From contig NZ_PPFD01000003.1 of assembly GCF_009653635.1 (NCBI RefSeq), forward strand, positions 886,955 to 950,954: DNA of 64,000 nucleotides. Direction: 5' to 3'. Of this stretch, positions 62,914-64,000 are shown in pieces. The notes below the pieces were generated by a model that saw only the letters and a list, made by a program, of their open reading frames with translations, ran no database searches and was not told the DNA's origin. This stretch comes from Endozoicomonas sp. OPT23. Lineage in GTDB: Bacteria > Pseudomonadota > Gammaproteobacteria > Pseudomonadales > Endozoicomonadaceae. The position numbers were made by a program, and so were the translations under genes. Numbering within the stretch: position 1 is the first letter of the stretch; each line of letters opens with the position of its first letter.

Positions 62914-64000
62914 ATGAAGAAGCCATCCAAGGCTCTGAAACTGGCTGGTATCCCAGCCCTGACACTGGCAGCCGCTATTGCTGCCACCACTGCTTCCGCT
63001 GCAATCGTGCCGGCTGGTACCCAGCTGTCTGACGTGCAGGAAATTACTCGAGGCAATGGTGCTGAGCCAGCTTCTCTTGACCCCCAGAAAGTAGAGGGTA
63101 CTCCTGGTTCCCGCGTAACCCGTGACATGTTTGAAGGTCTGGTCACTCAAGATCTGGAAGGCAACACTATTCCAGCACAGGCCGAAAGCTGGAATGTTTC
63201 TGCAGACAACAAGGTATTCACCTTTAAACTGCGTAAAGACGCTGTCTGGTCCAATGGTGAGCCTGTAACTGCTGGCGATTTCGTCTTCGCATTTCAGCGC
63301 GCTGTAGACCCTGTTACTGCGTCTAACTACGCGTGGTACATGAAAATCCCTACCATCATCAATGCTTCCAACATCATCGCAGGTAAAGCGCCTGTAGATA
63401 GTTTGGGTGTTAAAGCTGTTGATGACAAAACCTTCCAGGTAACTCTGGAAAAAGCCGTTCCTTACTTCATCAAGATGCTGGCTCACCAGACCACTTTCCC
63501 TGTACCCAAAAAGGTTGTAGAGAAGTTTGGTGCTGACTGGACCAAGGCTGAAAACATCGTTTCCAACGGTGCCTTTGTGATGGACAAGTGGGTTGTTAAC
63601 GAGCGTATCGTTCTAAAGCGCAACACCAAATACTGGAACGATAAGGAAACGGTTCTCGATCAGGTAACTTTCCTGCCAATCGCTTCCCAGACTGCTGAAC
63701 TGAACCGTTATAAGGCCGGTGAACTGGACCTGACTAACGAAATCTCTTCCAAGCACTTCGTGTCTCTGCAGAAAGAAATCCCGGGTGAAATAAAGATCAC
63801 TCCTCAGCTGGGTACTTACTACTACGAGTTCAACACTCAAGTAAAACCATTTGACGATGTTCGTGTACGTAAGGCGTTGTCCTACGCCATTAACCGTGAC
63901 GCGATCACCAAGAGCATCACCAAAAAAGGTGAGCTCCCTGCTTACGCCTTTACACCAGAAGCTGTTGCCGGCTTTACACCACCGGCTACCGATTACAGCC
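62914..64000 (+). CDS. oppA: OppA-like periplasmic oligopeptide-binding protein, 5' part (cut by window edge)
   Basis: Captures peptides for ABC import. About 362 residues of an expected 540 are present. Signal peptide KALKLAGIPALTLAAAIAATTASA, then GNGAEPASLDPQKVEG, VTRDMFEGLVTQD, KVFTFKLRKDAVWSNGEPVTAGDFVFAFQRAVDP and FDDVRVRKALSYAINRDAI, all characteristic of OppA/MppA (family 5). AAAGGGGG stands 8 bp ahead of the ATG. Downstream oppBCDF would be expected beyond the window. Confidence 0.93.
   Translation, partial: MKKPSKALKLAGIPALTLAAAIAATTASAAIVPAGTQLSDVQEITRGNGAEPASLDPQKVEGTPGSRVTRDMFEGLVTQDLEGNTIPAQAESWNVSADNKVFTFKLRKDAVWSNGEPVTAGDFVFAFQRAVDPVTASNYAWYMKIPTIINASNIIAGKAPVDSLGVKAVDDKTFQVTLEKAVPYFIKMLAHQTTFPVPKKVVEKFGADWTKAENIVSNGAFVMDKWVVNERIVLKRNTKYWNDKETVLDQVTFLPIASQTAELNRYKAGELDLTNEISSKHFVSLQKEIPGEIKITPQLGTYYYEFNTQVKPFDDVRVRKALSYAINRDAITKSITKKGELPAYAFTPEAVAGFTPPATDYS

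Overview
The window reads as chromosomal DNA of a marine gammaproteobacterium close to Oceanospirillales/Pseudomonadales. An Endozoicomonas-like animal-associated lineage is my best guess. This rests on gene order, not on any search. The blocks dsbA / cytochrome c4 / engB / polA / DUF2782 / zur-znuC-znuB, and coxII-coxI-ctaG-coxIII-DUF2909-SURF1-(SCO-like)-ctaA-ctaB-SCO, follow the Pseudomonas-type arrangement. The accessory genes include eukaryote-like and effector-like proteins, which fits a host-associated bacterium.

Layout. 1-6.6 kb: 5' part of uvrD, an EAL-domain protein, hexR, a Zur-controlled znuA split from its transporter, a small zinc-ribbon membrane protein and purU. 6.7-27.7 kb: an L-arabinose island. 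It has a true araC, an araB-araD-araA operon, a divergent cytoplasmic GH51 arabinofuranosidase, and tandem AraC half-sites between them. Between araC and the operon lies a decaying region. It contains three paralogous AraC-type regulators (one intact, one riddled with stops, one deleted to a stub), two broken copies of a divergently paired enzyme-like gene, a broken and an intact copy of an outer-membrane beta-barrel protein, a secreted lipase-like protein, a lectin-like secreted protein and an inositol-polyphosphate-kinase-like protein. 27.7-38 kb: mixed housekeeping and lineage-specific genes, including a possible permuted papain-fold protein, peptide deformylase, Nudix hydrolase, NadD-like enzyme, DsbA and cytochrome c4. 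38.5-45.6 kb: engB, polA and the zinc uptake operon. 45.7-55 kb: a complete aa3-type cytochrome c oxidase operon with heme A synthesis and copper-assembly factors. 55-64 kb: conserved hypothetical genes, yheV-like, wzz-like, prlC, a gamma-carbonic anhydrase, marC-like and the 5' part of oppA.

The most striking finding is in the 0.9 kb between engB and polA, the position of Spot 42 in enterics and ErsA in Pseudomonas. Four small-RNA units stand in tandem there, all transcribed leftward. Each has its own sigma-E-type promoter (GGAACTT or GGAACTA, then exactly 16 bp, then TCTCA or TCTGA), a shared TCCTTGTGTGTT core that is complementary to Shine-Dalgarno sequences, and an intrinsic terminator whose loop is always CCCCC-rich. 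Stem sequences differ between units while pairing is kept. This looks like an expanded envelope-stress sRNA cluster. A separate orphan plus-strand terminator with a long C-rich loop, near 35.3 kb, may mark another sRNA.

How the parts work together. Arabinosides enter by a transporter not in this window. GH51 releases arabinose in the cytoplasm, and AraA, AraB and AraD convert it to xylulose-5-phosphate, with AraC controlling both transcription units. Zur boxes precede both znuA and zur-znuCB, so zinc uptake is one regulon at two loci. The cox operon builds and loads its own terminal oxidase. All functions are inferred from sequence alone.
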